From positions 1 through 5,795 of the forward strand of contig CAKOKV010000063.1 in the NCBI GenBank assembly GCA_934095805.1: a stretch of 5,795 nucleotides of DNA, read 5' to 3'. The DNA is from an uncultured Bacilli bacterium. Its GTDB lineage: Bacteria > Bacillota_I > Bacilli_A > RF39 > UBA660. The notes under the pieces were generated by a model. It had not been told where the DNA came from, made no database searches, and saw only the letters and a list, made by a program, of their open reading frames with translations. Positions within the stretch are counted from its first letter, which is position 1. Every line of letters begins with the position of its first letter. Positions 1 through 5,795 of this stretch are shown here, piece after piece. The position numbers were made by a program, and so were the translations under genes.

Positions 1-19
1 AGTCCCCCCGTCGCTACCA
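1..19 (+). tRNA. 3' end of a tRNA gene (partial, identity unknown)
   Basis: The first 19 bases are far more GC-rich than anything else here and fit the 3' end of a tRNA. Bases 1-3 (AGT) match the end of a T-loop, 4-8 (CCCCC) the 3' strand of the T-stem, 9-15 (CGTCGCT) the 3' acceptor strand, 16 (A) the discriminator, and 17-19 an encoded CCA. Element lengths (5, 7, 1, 3) match tRNA geometry exactly, and an intrinsic terminator follows at once. The 5' acceptor strand would be expected to read AGCGACG. The anticodon lies outside the window, so the amino acid cannot be stated. The fit rests on only 19 bases; another GC-rich structured RNA ending in CCA is possible. Confidence 0.62.
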
Positions 20-30
20 TAATTAAAAAT

Positions 31-56
31 AGAGCTCAGAAATTCTGAGCTTTTTT
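31..56 (+). terminator. intrinsic terminator after the tRNA-like gene
   Basis: Bases 33-40 (AGCTCAGA) pair with 44-51 (TCTGAGCT) around a three-base loop at 41-43, and G32-T52 and A31-T53 could extend the stem. The 3' arm runs into six T residues (51-56). This is a typical Rho-independent terminator and separates the upstream RNA gene from the secretion operon. Confidence 0.88.
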
Positions 57-69
57 GTTTAAATTAAAA

Positions 70-98
70 TTGATATTTAATCTTTTATATGATAAAAT
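70..98 (+). promoter_or_regulatory. sigma-A-type promoter of the esaB-essC operon
   Basis: A -35 box TTGATA (70-75) is separated by exactly 17 bp from a -10 box TAAAAT (93-98). Each differs from consensus at one position. A TG at 90-91, one base upstream of the -10, forms an extended -10 element. Transcription should start near 105, giving a short leader of about 17 bases before the start codon at 122. No operator or riboswitch-like fold is visible in so short a leader. This is predicted from sequence only. Confidence 0.75.
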
Positions 99-110
99 TT
101 TATATAGAAT

Positions 111-116
111 AGGTGA
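111..116 (+). promoter_or_regulatory. ribosome binding site that fixes the EsaB-like start
   Basis: AGGTGA at 111-116 is a perfect match to part of the anti-Shine-Dalgarno complement and lies five bases before the ATG at 122. An in-frame GTG at 113 would give three more residues, but that codon lies inside the Shine-Dalgarno sequence itself. The ATG at 122 is therefore the better start. Confidence 0.8.
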
Positions 117-121
117 AGAAT

Positions 122-376
122 ATGAATAAGTTTTTAATAACAATAATAGTACCAAATATAGAATACGAGTGTGATTTATTTATTCCGAACAATAAAAAGG
201 TCGGAACAATAAAATCATCAATATTAGAATCACTAAAAACACTTACAAACGGTGTATTTAATAAAACAATAAACGATGTTAAATTTATTGATAAAGATTT
301 AAAAGAAGAATATGACAACGATAAATTAATAAAAGATACTAAAATTAAAAATGGTACTAAATTAATTATTCTATAA
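122..376 (+). CDS. esaB: EsaB/YukD-like ubiquitin-fold T7SS accessory protein
   Basis: This encodes a small cytosolic protein of 84 residues. It opens with an alternating hydrophobic strand (MNKFLITIIVPN), continues with a polar strand and an amphipathic helix (about residues 28-45), and ends in a short strand (KNGTKLIIL). That is the beta-grasp, ubiquitin-like pattern of YukD/EsaB proteins, which are usually about 80 residues, and the 'IKNGTKLIIL' ending is typical of the family. There is no C-terminal Gly-Gly, so no ubiquitin-like conjugation is implied. In known T7SSb systems EsaB is required for, or modulates, secretion; its exact role is debated. The stop codon overlaps the Shine-Dalgarno of essC, leaving an 11-base gap, so the two genes are almost certainly co-transcribed and made together. 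The assignment rests on length, fold pattern and position next to essC, because family sequence conservation is low. There are no transmembrane segments, Cys10 is the only cysteine-like oddity seen near the N terminus and its significance is unknown. Confidence 0.85.
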   Translation: MNKFLITIIVPNIEYECDLFIPNNKKVGTIKSSILESLKTLTNGVFNKTINDVKFIDKDLKEEYDNDKLIKDTKIKNGTKLIIL

Positions 377-386
377 GGAGGTAAAA

Positions 387-3300
387 ATGAGAATATCAAT
401 AATAAGAAGTAGAATTATAGAAGATTTATTATTACCTCAAGTTATAGAAGGAACTTATTGGATAAAAGATTTTGATATAAATGGTAATAAATCAAATTTC
501 ATATCATTAGAAGCAGTAGAAGGTAAATGGAAAATAATTAATAATAATGAAAGTTACTGCATAGATGATATAGAAAATAAAATAGAAGATGTTTTTCTTG
601 AAACAAATAAATTTTATACAATTTATAACACAACAACAAAAAGTAAACTAAAATTTTATACAAGCGACATAGAATTTAAAAATGATTCATATATGATTAA
701 TAATTATTTAAAAGATAAAATAACTATAGGATCATTGGATTCAAATAAAATAATATATAAACATTTAGATGATGTGACAGCCACAATTGAACAAATTGAA
801 AATAGTGTAGTATTAGTACTTAATACATCAGCAAAAACTCCAGTTTATATTAATAAATCAAGAGTAAATGATACTACTTTACTTTCAAATGGAGATATTA
901 TTTTCATAAATGGACTTAAAATAGTTTATTATGAAGAAATGGATAATGAGGTATTAAAATATTTATTTGTAGATAAAACTGCAACAGTGAATATGGAACA
1001 AAGAAATATCAAAGCTGCTATAAATAAAGAATATGTTGAAGATGAGGAAGAAGTAGAATATCCTTTATTTGAAGAAAAAGACTATTTCAATAAAAAGCCA
1101 AGATTTGTAAGCGATATTAAACCACTTGATATTTCTATTGATAATCCGCCATCTAAAATACAAGAAAATAAAATGCCATTGTTACTTACAATTGGGCCAA
1201 TGATAACAATGTCATTAACATCACTTTTAGTTGGATATACAGCACTAGATAATGTATTAAAAAAAGATGCTACTTGGGCACAAGCAATGCCATCATTAAT
1301 AATATGTTTTACAATGCTTGCTGGTGTAATAATTTGGCCAGTACTAACAAGAATGTATACTAAAAAAATGACAAAAAAACAAGAAGCAGAAAAAGCAGAA
1401 AAATATACTAAATATTTAGAAGAAAAAAGAAAAACAATAAATGATGCTAAAAGTGAACAAGAAAAAATATTATGTAATAAATATTTGAGTACCAAAGAGT
1501 GTAGTGAAGTTATACTTAGAAATTACACTACATTATGGGAAAGAAGACCAGAAGACGAAGATTTTTTATCAGTTAATTTAGGTAGTGGAACATATAAAAT
1601 GTTTATAAATATGCCAATACCAGAAAAACATTTTCAAATGGACGAAGATGATTTAGAAAAGAAAGTTACTGAATTATATGATGAAAAAAGAATGCTAGAA
1701 AATGTTCCAGTTGTATATTCATTCATCAAAAACTATGTAAGTGGATTTATTGGTGAAGATATAATAACTCATGAATATATAAAACAAATATTAATTCAAT
1801 TACTAGCATTTCATAGTTACGACAATTTAAAAATAGTAGTTTTAACTGATGAAGAAAATGAAAATTATTTTGAATTTTTAAAATGTTTACCACATTGTTT
1901 TTCAAATGATAAAAAAATGAGATTCTTTGCTACTAATAATAATGAATATAAAGAAGTATGTTATTTTTTAGATAGAATATATAATGAAAAACAAGAAAAA
2001 GTACAAGAAACTAAAAAAATAACAATAGATAAAACATATTTAATAATAACTAATAATTTCAAAAAAATTAGGGATTACTCTGTAATTAAAAAAATATTAG
2101 AAAATAAAGAATATTTTGGATTTAGTTTAATAATTGCTGATAATAAAATAACTAATTTGCCAAGTGAATGTAATTCATTTATAAAGTTATCTGTTGAAAA
2201 GGGTTCACTACAATATGCTAAAACAAGTGAACAAGATATGATAAGTTTTAATGTCAATCTAAAAGAAAAAATAGATTATGAAACTTGTTCTAAGATACTT
2301 GCTAATATGCCTATTGATATAGAAAATGAAGTAGATGGAAAAATACCAAATAAAATAGGTTTCTTAGAAATGTATGATGTTGGTAAAGTAGAACAATTAA
2401 ACTCATCTATGAGATGGGAACAAAATAATCCTACTATTAATTTACAAGCACCAATAGGTATTGGAAAAAATGGGGAACAAATAATATTAGATGCTCATGA
2501 GAACTTTCATGGACCTCACGGATTAATTGCTGGTTCTACCGGTAGTGGTAAGTCAGAGCTTATAATAACATTTATACTATCACTTGCCGTTAATTACAGT
2601 CCAGAAGAAGTACAATTTATACTTATAGATTATAAAGGTGGAGGACTAGCTGGAGCATTTGATAATAACAATATGAAGCTTCCACATATAGTAGGTACAA
2701 TAACTAACTTAGATACAAATGATATGAATAGAAGTTTTGCATCAATACAAAGTGAACTTAAAAGAAGACAAGAGATATTTAATAAAACAAGAGAATTAAC
2801 TGGTGAAAGCACTGTGGATATTTATAAATATCAAAGAATGTATAGAGAAAAAATAGTAACAGAACCAGTTTCACACTTATTCATTATTTGTGATGAGTTT
2901 GCAGAACTAAAAATGCAAAAATATGAATTTATGGAACAACTTATAAGTACAGCTAGAATCGGTAGAGGTCTTGGTATACACCTAATTTTAGCAACACAAA
3001 AGCCAAGTGGAATAGTTGACCCACAAATATGGAGTAATACAAGATTTAGAATTTGTATGAAAGTACAAGATAAAGTAGATTCTAATGAAATAATTAAATG
3101 TTCAGATGCAGCATTTTTAAGTACAGTAGGTAGATTCTATTTCCAAGTTGGCTATAATGAAATATTTGTACTTGGACAAGCAGCATGGGCTGGTACTAGA
3201 TACTTACCATCAGACAAAGTTAAAAAAACAATTGATACAAATATAGAATTTATTGATAATATTGGTAATATAATAAAAACATCAAATACAAAAACACAAA

Positions 3301-4991
3301 AATTCGTTGTATATGAACAATTAGGCGAAGAACTTACTAATATAATAAAATATTTAGACAAAACAGCTAAAGAAAAAAATATAGCTGCTAAACCATTATG
3401 GCTAGAAAGATTATCAAATAATATATTGGTAGATAACTTAATTAAAAAATATAACTATAATAAAGCAGGAAATATAATAAACTTAGTGATAGGTGAATAT
3501 GATATACCAAGTAATCAAGAACAAAGATTACTTTCATTAAATCTATCAGAAAGTGGAAATACTGTTATATATGGTGTTACTGGTAGCGGTAAAGAAAACT
3601 TCTTAACAACATTGCTATATTCTTCAATGTTATATTATAGTCCAAAAGAAATTAACTATTATATTATTGATTTCGGTTCAGCATCACTTAGAATATTTGA
3701 AGAGTGTAATATGATTGGTGACATTGTTAATAGTGAAGATGCAGATAAAATAGAAAATCTATTTAAATTATTAGAATCATCAATAGAACAAAGAAAAAAA
3801 TTATTTTATCAATACAATGGAGATTATTTAACATACATAAAAAATACTAATAATTTAATACCTACAATTGTTGTAATAATAAATAATTTTGAGTTATATG
3901 ATGAATCATATGAAAAATATAACGAAAGATTAATAATGTTAACAAGAGAATGTAATAAGTATGGAATTTACTTTATTGTTACTTCTAACACACCAAACGG
4001 ATTGAAAAGTAAATTAAAACAAAACTTTGGACAAATATATTCCCTACAACAGAATAAAGAAGAAGATTATAACACAATATTTAGTACAAATAAAAAAGTT
4101 TATCCAACAAACATATTTGGTAGAGGAATAATAAAAGAAGATAACATTTATGAATTCCAAACAGCTTTTGCATCTGATATAGATAATATTAATAACTTTA
4201 TAAAAGAAAAAATATCAGTATACAATACACAATATCCAGAAACAGCTTCAAAAATTCCAGTATTACCAGATGTAATAAATTACAAAGATTTAGATTTAAG
4301 TTCATTAAAACAAACTGAATATCCAATAGGTCTAAATAAAGATACATTAAGAATCAGTAAAATAGATTTCAATAAAAACTATATTACATTAATAGCTGGT
4401 CAAGATATTACAATATATACAAAATTCATAAATAATTTACTATATCAATTCTTGAAAAATAATTTATATACAATAACTATTAATTCAGAAAATATAGATA
4501 TAGATGAAAATATAATTAATAGTAGTGATTATAATGATAAAAGATTTGATGATATATATTTAAAAATTAAAAATTATATAAATGAATGTGTAGAAACATA
4601 TGAAAATAATAATTATGATAGAAATATATTTGATAAATCAAAAAGACTAGTTTGTGTTATATTAGGTTTCTCAAACTTCAAATCAAAATTAAGTGATGAG
4701 AATAGTAAAGAACTTGATAAACTAATTATCAAAGCAAAAGAATTAGAAGTAATAGATTTCATTTTAATAGATTCATCAAGTAATTTAAAACAATTAGAAT
4801 TTGAAAGTTGGTTTAAAAAATCAGTTAACACAAATAATGGAATTTGGCTAGGAAACGGTATAGCTACACAATATAACTTTAGAATTAATAATAAGTTAGA
4901 TGAATTTGCAAAAGAAATACCAATAAATTATTGCTATGTTATTAGAAATGGTCAAGCTGAATTTGTAAAATATATCGATAATATTAATTAA
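387..4991 (+). CDS. essC: EssC/YukBA-type FtsK/SpoIIIE ATPase, motor of the type VII secretion system
   Basis: EssC is the membrane ATPase that powers T7SSb export and recognises substrates. This one has 1534 residues, close to the family's roughly 1480-1500. The start follows a perfect AAGGAGGT at 375-382. Domains in order: two FHA-like domains (about 1-95 and 110-185; the second has an ITIGS strand at 112-116 and an NGD turn at 168-170); two transmembrane helices (about 264-284 and 302-320); a charged juxtamembrane helix (about 325-365); a D0/DUF region (about 370-690); then three ATPase modules. D1 (about 690-990) is intact: Walker A GSTGSGKS (716-723), DYKGGG (748-753), Walker B with D836/E837, R857 and R860 in the ARIGRG stretch, and ATQKP (869-873). 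D2 (about 1025-1300) has GVTGSGKE (1063-1070), with Glu replacing Ser/Thr, and Asn at 1166-1167 where the Walker B Asp is expected. D3 (about 1305-1534) has no recognisable Walker A (GQDITIYT, 1338-1345) or Walker B acid (around G1427). All Trp codons are TGG. No frameshift is seen. Confidence 0.97.
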   Translation: MRISIIRSRIIEDLLLPQVIEGTYWIKDFDINGNKSNFISLEAVEGKWKIINNNESYCIDDIENKIEDVFLETNKFYTIYNTTTKSKLKFYTSDIEFKNDSYMINNYLKDKITIGSLDSNKIIYKHLDDVTATIEQIENSVVLVLNTSAKTPVYINKSRVNDTTLLSNGDIIFINGLKIVYYEEMDNEVLKYLFVDKTATVNMEQRNIKAAINKEYVEDEEEVEYPLFEEKDYFNKKPRFVSDIKPLDISIDNPPSKIQENKMPLLLTIGPMITMSLTSLLVGYTALDNVLKKDATWAQAMPSLIICFTMLAGVIIWPVLTRMYTKKMTKKQEAEKAEKYTKYLEEKRKTINDAKSEQEKILCNKYLSTKECSEVILRNYTTLWERRPEDEDFLSVNLGSGTYKMFINMPIPEKHFQMDEDDLEKKVTELYDEKRMLENVPVVYSFIKNYVSGFIGEDIITHEYIKQILIQLLAFHSYDNLKIVVLTDEENENYFEFLKCLPHCFSNDKKMRFFATNNNEYKEVCYFLDRIYNEKQEKVQETKKITIDKTYLIITNNFKKIRDYSVIKKILENKEYFGFSLIIADNKITNLPSECNSFIKLSVEKGSLQYAKTSEQDMISFNVNLKEKIDYETCSKILANMPIDIENEVDGKIPNKIGFLEMYDVGKVEQLNSSMRWEQNNPTINLQAPIGIGKNGEQIILDAHENFHGPHGLIAGSTGSGKSELIITFILSLAVNYSPEEVQFILIDYKGGGLAGAFDNNNMKLPHIVGTITNLDTNDMNRSFASIQSELKRRQEIFNKTRELTGESTVDIYKYQRMYREKIVTEPVSHLFIICDEFAELKMQKYEFMEQLISTARIGRGLGIHLILATQKPSGIVDPQIWSNTRFRICMKVQDKVDSNEIIKCSDAAFLSTVGRFYFQVGYNEIFVLGQAAWAGTRYLPSDKVKKTIDTNIEFIDNIGNIIKTSNTKTQKFVVYEQLGEELTNIIKYLDKTAKEKNIAAKPLWLERLSNNILVDNLIKKYNYNKAGNIINLVIGEYDIPSNQEQRLLSLNLSESGNTVIYGVTGSGKENFLTTLLYSSMLYYSPKEINYYIIDFGSASLRIFEECNMIGDIVNSEDADKIENLFKLLESSIEQRKKLFYQYNGDYLTYIKNTNNLIPTIVVIINNFELYDESYEKYNERLIMLTRECNKYGIYFIVTSNTPNGLKSKLKQNFGQIYSLQQNKEEDYNTIFSTNKKVYPTNIFGRGIIKEDNIYEFQTAFASDIDNINNFIKEKISVYNTQYPETASKIPVLPDVINYKDLDLSSLKQTEYPIGLNKDTLRISKIDFNKNYITLIAGQDITIYTKFINNLLYQFLKNNLYTITINSENIDIDENIINSSDYNDKRFDDIYLKIKNYINECVETYENNNYDRNIFDKSKRLVCVILGFSNFKSKLSDENSKELDKLIIKAKELEVIDFILIDSSSNLKQLEFESWFKKSVNTNNGIWLGNGIATQYNFRINNKLDEFAKEIPINYCYVIRNGQAEFVKYIDNIN

Positions 4992-5013
4992 GAACTTCAT
5001 TAGAAGTTCTTTT
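4990..5013 (+). terminator. hairpin at the essC stop codon, probable weak terminator
   Basis: AAGAACTTC (4990-4998) pairs perfectly over 9 bp with GAAGTTCTT (5003-5011) around the loop ATTA. The T-tract after it is short (TTTT at 5010-5013, then AA), so termination may be incomplete. The 5' arm begins inside the essC stop codon (TAA, 4989-4991), so translating ribosomes could interfere with folding. There is no T-run on the opposite strand, so it should act only on the plus strand. It separates the machine operon from the separately promoted small genes downstream. Confidence 0.7.
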
Positions 5014-5017
5014 AATA

Positions 5018-5046
5018 TAGACTAAAAATAAAAAATATTGTAAAAT
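5018..5046 (+). promoter_or_regulatory. predicted promoter of the 102-residue protein gene
   Basis: A -35-like TAGACT (5018-5023) and a -10 TAAAAT (5041-5046) are spaced by 17 bp of A-rich sequence. The predicted start near 5053 gives a leader of about 24 bases containing the ribosome binding site AAAGGA (5063-5068). The -35 matches the TTGACA consensus at four of six positions. Support comes from the same box design and spacing at the next promoter (5389-5417). Confidence 0.6.
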
Positions 5047-5076
5047 TAATTATAGAGTATAGAAAGGAATATCATT

Positions 5077-5385
5077 ATGAAAATAGATACAGAAACATTA
5101 ACAGTAGCAGTATCTCTTTTAGAAAGTCATACACATACAATAAATTTAGCTAACATTGATATTAATGATGCATGTAATAATTTTATAGGAATGGGTGAAT
5201 ATATAGAAGAGTTGCAAAGACATTATAAAGAATATGAAGCAATCATTTTAAAAACAATAAATAGATTAAAACAAATGTCATATTTTATTAATAATGAAGT
5301 AATAAAACAATATCAAAATGTAGAAAATGAATTAACAAAAAACTTTACTGATATAACTAATTCAATAATAGAAATTGAAGAATGA
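5077..5385 (+). CDS. 102-residue helical protein of unknown family, candidate WXG100-like T7SS partner
   Basis: I do not recognise the family. The protein is acidic, lacks tryptophan, signal peptide and membrane segments, and is predicted to be nearly all helical, with a long amphipathic stretch at about residues 40-100. Its length and position directly before a WXG100 gene suggest an Esx-like or effector-associated helical-hairpin protein. A Phe-Ile-Gly (36-38) sits about where WxG would lie in a WXG100 protein, and Tyr79 to Glu83 (YQNVE) fits the YxxxD/E secretion motif in the C-terminal half. Both are weak single matches. The start has AAAGGA eight bases upstream. The stop is TGA at 5383; a TAG follows two codons later, so the end would barely change under another code. 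The gene has its own predicted promoter and no clear terminator before the WXG100 gene, so readthrough into that gene is likely. Alternatives are a small LXG-effector-associated protein or an unrelated helical protein. Confidence 0.75.
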   Translation: MKIDTETLTVAVSLLESHTHTINLANIDINDACNNFIGMGEYIEELQRHYKEYEAIILKTINRLKQMSYFINNEVIKQYQNVENELTKNFTDITNSIIEIEE

Positions 5386-5388
5386 GTA

Positions 5389-5417
5389 TAGACATAATCA
5401 AAAAAAAATAGTAAAAT
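5389..5417 (+). promoter_or_regulatory. predicted promoter of the WXG100 gene
   Basis: The -35 TAGACA (5389-5394, five of six consensus positions) and -10 TAAAAT (5412-5417) are spaced by 17 bp that includes a run of nine A residues. The predicted start near 5424 leaves a leader of about 19 bases with GGAGG at 5431-5435. The -35 lies four bases after the stop codon of the preceding gene. The A-tract between the boxes could bend the DNA, but this is inference. Confidence 0.65.
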
Positions 5418-5442
5418 ATTATTAAGATATGGAGGAATAGAA

Positions 5443-5739
5443 ATGGCAAAAATATCATTATCATTAGAACAAATTAATACAATAATAACAAAAATTAATT
5501 CAGCAAGTGAACAAATATCAACAAGTTGGAATTCAATTAAGACAGAAGATTTAACAAAAATAAGAAGTTCATGGGCTGGGAAAGATTGTGAAGCATATAT
5601 TGCGAAAGTAGAAGAGATGGATAACGATATGCAAAAAGCAATACAAGCATTAAAGTTATTATCAGCAACATACTTAAAAGCACAACAAAATATAGTAGCA
5701 ACACAAGAAAAAATTACAACAACAGTATCAGGTTTATAG
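5443..5739 (+). CDS. WXG100 family protein (EsxA-like secreted T7SS substrate)
   Basis: This is a canonical WXG100 protein of 98 residues, exported by T7SS as a dimer of helical hairpins. Helix 1 spans about residues 6-40. The turn carries W44-A45-G46 in the context SSWAGKDCEAY, with Tyr52 at the usual aromatic position, and helix 2 spans about 48-92. There is no signal peptide, as expected. In the C-terminal secretion motif, YxxxD/E is replaced by YLKAQ (77-81), with Gln in place of the acid. Cys49, just after the turn, is the only cysteine and is unusual for the family. The start is set by GGAGG at 5431-5435, seven bases upstream. The gene has its own promoter and is followed within 13 bases by another gene, so the two are probably co-transcribed. 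Whether it is the core EsxA required by the machine or a partner of a specific effector cannot be decided here, so no symbol is given. Confidence 0.95.
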   Translation: MAKISLSLEQINTIITKINSASEQISTSWNSIKTEDLTKIRSSWAGKDCEAYIAKVEEMDNDMQKAIQALKLLSATYLKAQQNIVATQEKITTTVSGL

Positions 5740-5751
5740 GAGGAATAATAA

Positions 5752-5795
5752 ATGGCAGATGTATATGTTAATAGCGAAGAACTAAGAGAAATAGC
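5752..5795 (+). CDS. 5' end of a further gene, possibly WXG100-like (partial)
   Basis: An ATG at 5752 follows AGGAGG (5738-5743) with eight bases of spacing, and the Shine-Dalgarno overlaps the TAG stop of the WXG100 gene. Only 14 full codons are present (MADVYVNSEELREI, with the next residue Ala since the codon starts GC). The pattern of a short beta-like opening followed by SEELRE resembles the N termini of WXG100 and related Esx-like proteins, which often begin with a hydrophobic 'IxVxxEELR' stretch. It could equally be the N terminus of a longer T7SS effector or a partner protein. The reading frame is open to the window edge. The tight spacing suggests translation from the same transcript as the WXG100 gene. 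Confidence 0.72.
   Translation, partial: MADVYVNSEELREI

Noticed and set aside
113..121. GTG at 113 as start of the EsaB-like protein
   Set aside because: The codon lies inside the AGGTGA ribosome binding site, which is correctly spaced for the ATG at 122.
100..399. A 99-codon open frame on the minus strand across the esaB-like gene
   Set aside because: It is antisense to a well-supported gene with promoter and ribosome binding site. Its Leu/Ile/Ser/Phe-rich translation is what AT-rich coding DNA gives when read backwards.
1082..1495. A 137-codon minus-strand frame inside essC that looks membrane-like
   Set aside because: It is the complement of the EssC transmembrane and juxtamembrane region. 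The other minus-strand frames within essC (for example 2075-2257 and 4613-4831) are shadows for the same reason.
5383..5391. TGA stop of the 102-residue gene as a sign of TGA=Trp recoding
   Set aside because: TAG follows two codons later, so recoding would change little here. All 13 Trp codons in EssC and the WXG100 protein are TGG, which argues for the standard bacterial code.
5398..5409. Poly-A run upstream of the WXG100 gene as a phase-variable homopolymer
   Set aside because: It is interrupted by other bases on both sides, lies in an A-rich spacer common in such genomes, and there is no comparative evidence. A length change would alter promoter spacing, but this is speculation.
1..5795. 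CRISPR array, insertion sequence or long repeats
   Set aside because: No regularly spaced direct repeats, transposase-like protein or terminal inverted repeats were seen. The only repeated intergenic element is the short promoter motif.

Overview
The window is a fragment of a type VII secretion system (T7SSb, ESX/Ess-like) locus from a very AT-rich, low-GC Gram-positive lineage (Bacillota or a close relative). The evidence is an EssC-type FtsK/SpoIIIE membrane ATPase with N-terminal FHA-like domains, a small EsaB/YukD-like protein directly upstream of it, and a canonical WXG100 protein downstream. Ribosome binding sites are strong Bacillus-type (AGGAGG, AGGTGA). Tryptophan is encoded by TGG throughout (11 Trp in EssC, 2 in the WXG100 protein), with no in-frame TGA, so the Mycoplasma-type TGA=Trp code is not in use. 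The species cannot be named from this window.

Layout from left to right. Positions 1-19 look like the last bases of a tRNA gene with an encoded CCA end. A compact intrinsic terminator follows (about 31-56). A near-ideal sigma-A promoter (70-98) then drives a two-gene operon: an EsaB-like gene (122-376) and essC (387-4991). A hairpin overlapping the essC stop codon (4990-5013) may end or weaken that transcript. Next is a 102-residue helical protein of unknown family (5077-5385) with its own promoter (5018-5046). A third promoter (5389-5417) precedes a 98-residue WXG100 protein (5443-5739). Thirteen bases after its stop, a further gene begins at 5752 and runs off the window; its first 14 residues resemble a WXG100-type N terminus.

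Likely working model: EssC is the membrane motor and substrate receptor, EsaB an accessory or regulatory ubiquitin-like protein, and the WXG100 protein a secreted substrate or co-substrate. The 102-residue protein and the partial protein at the right edge are candidates for further Esx-like partners or effector-associated proteins. The two small downstream genes have promoter cores of the same design (TAGAC[A/T], 17 bp, TAAAAT), separate from the esaB-essC promoter. This suggests that secreted components are transcribed independently of the machine. EssA, EssB and EsaA, the other usual T7SSb membrane parts, are not in the window. The most notable protein-level feature is that only the first EssC ATPase domain keeps intact Walker motifs. 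There is no gene-free stretch longer than about 120 bases.
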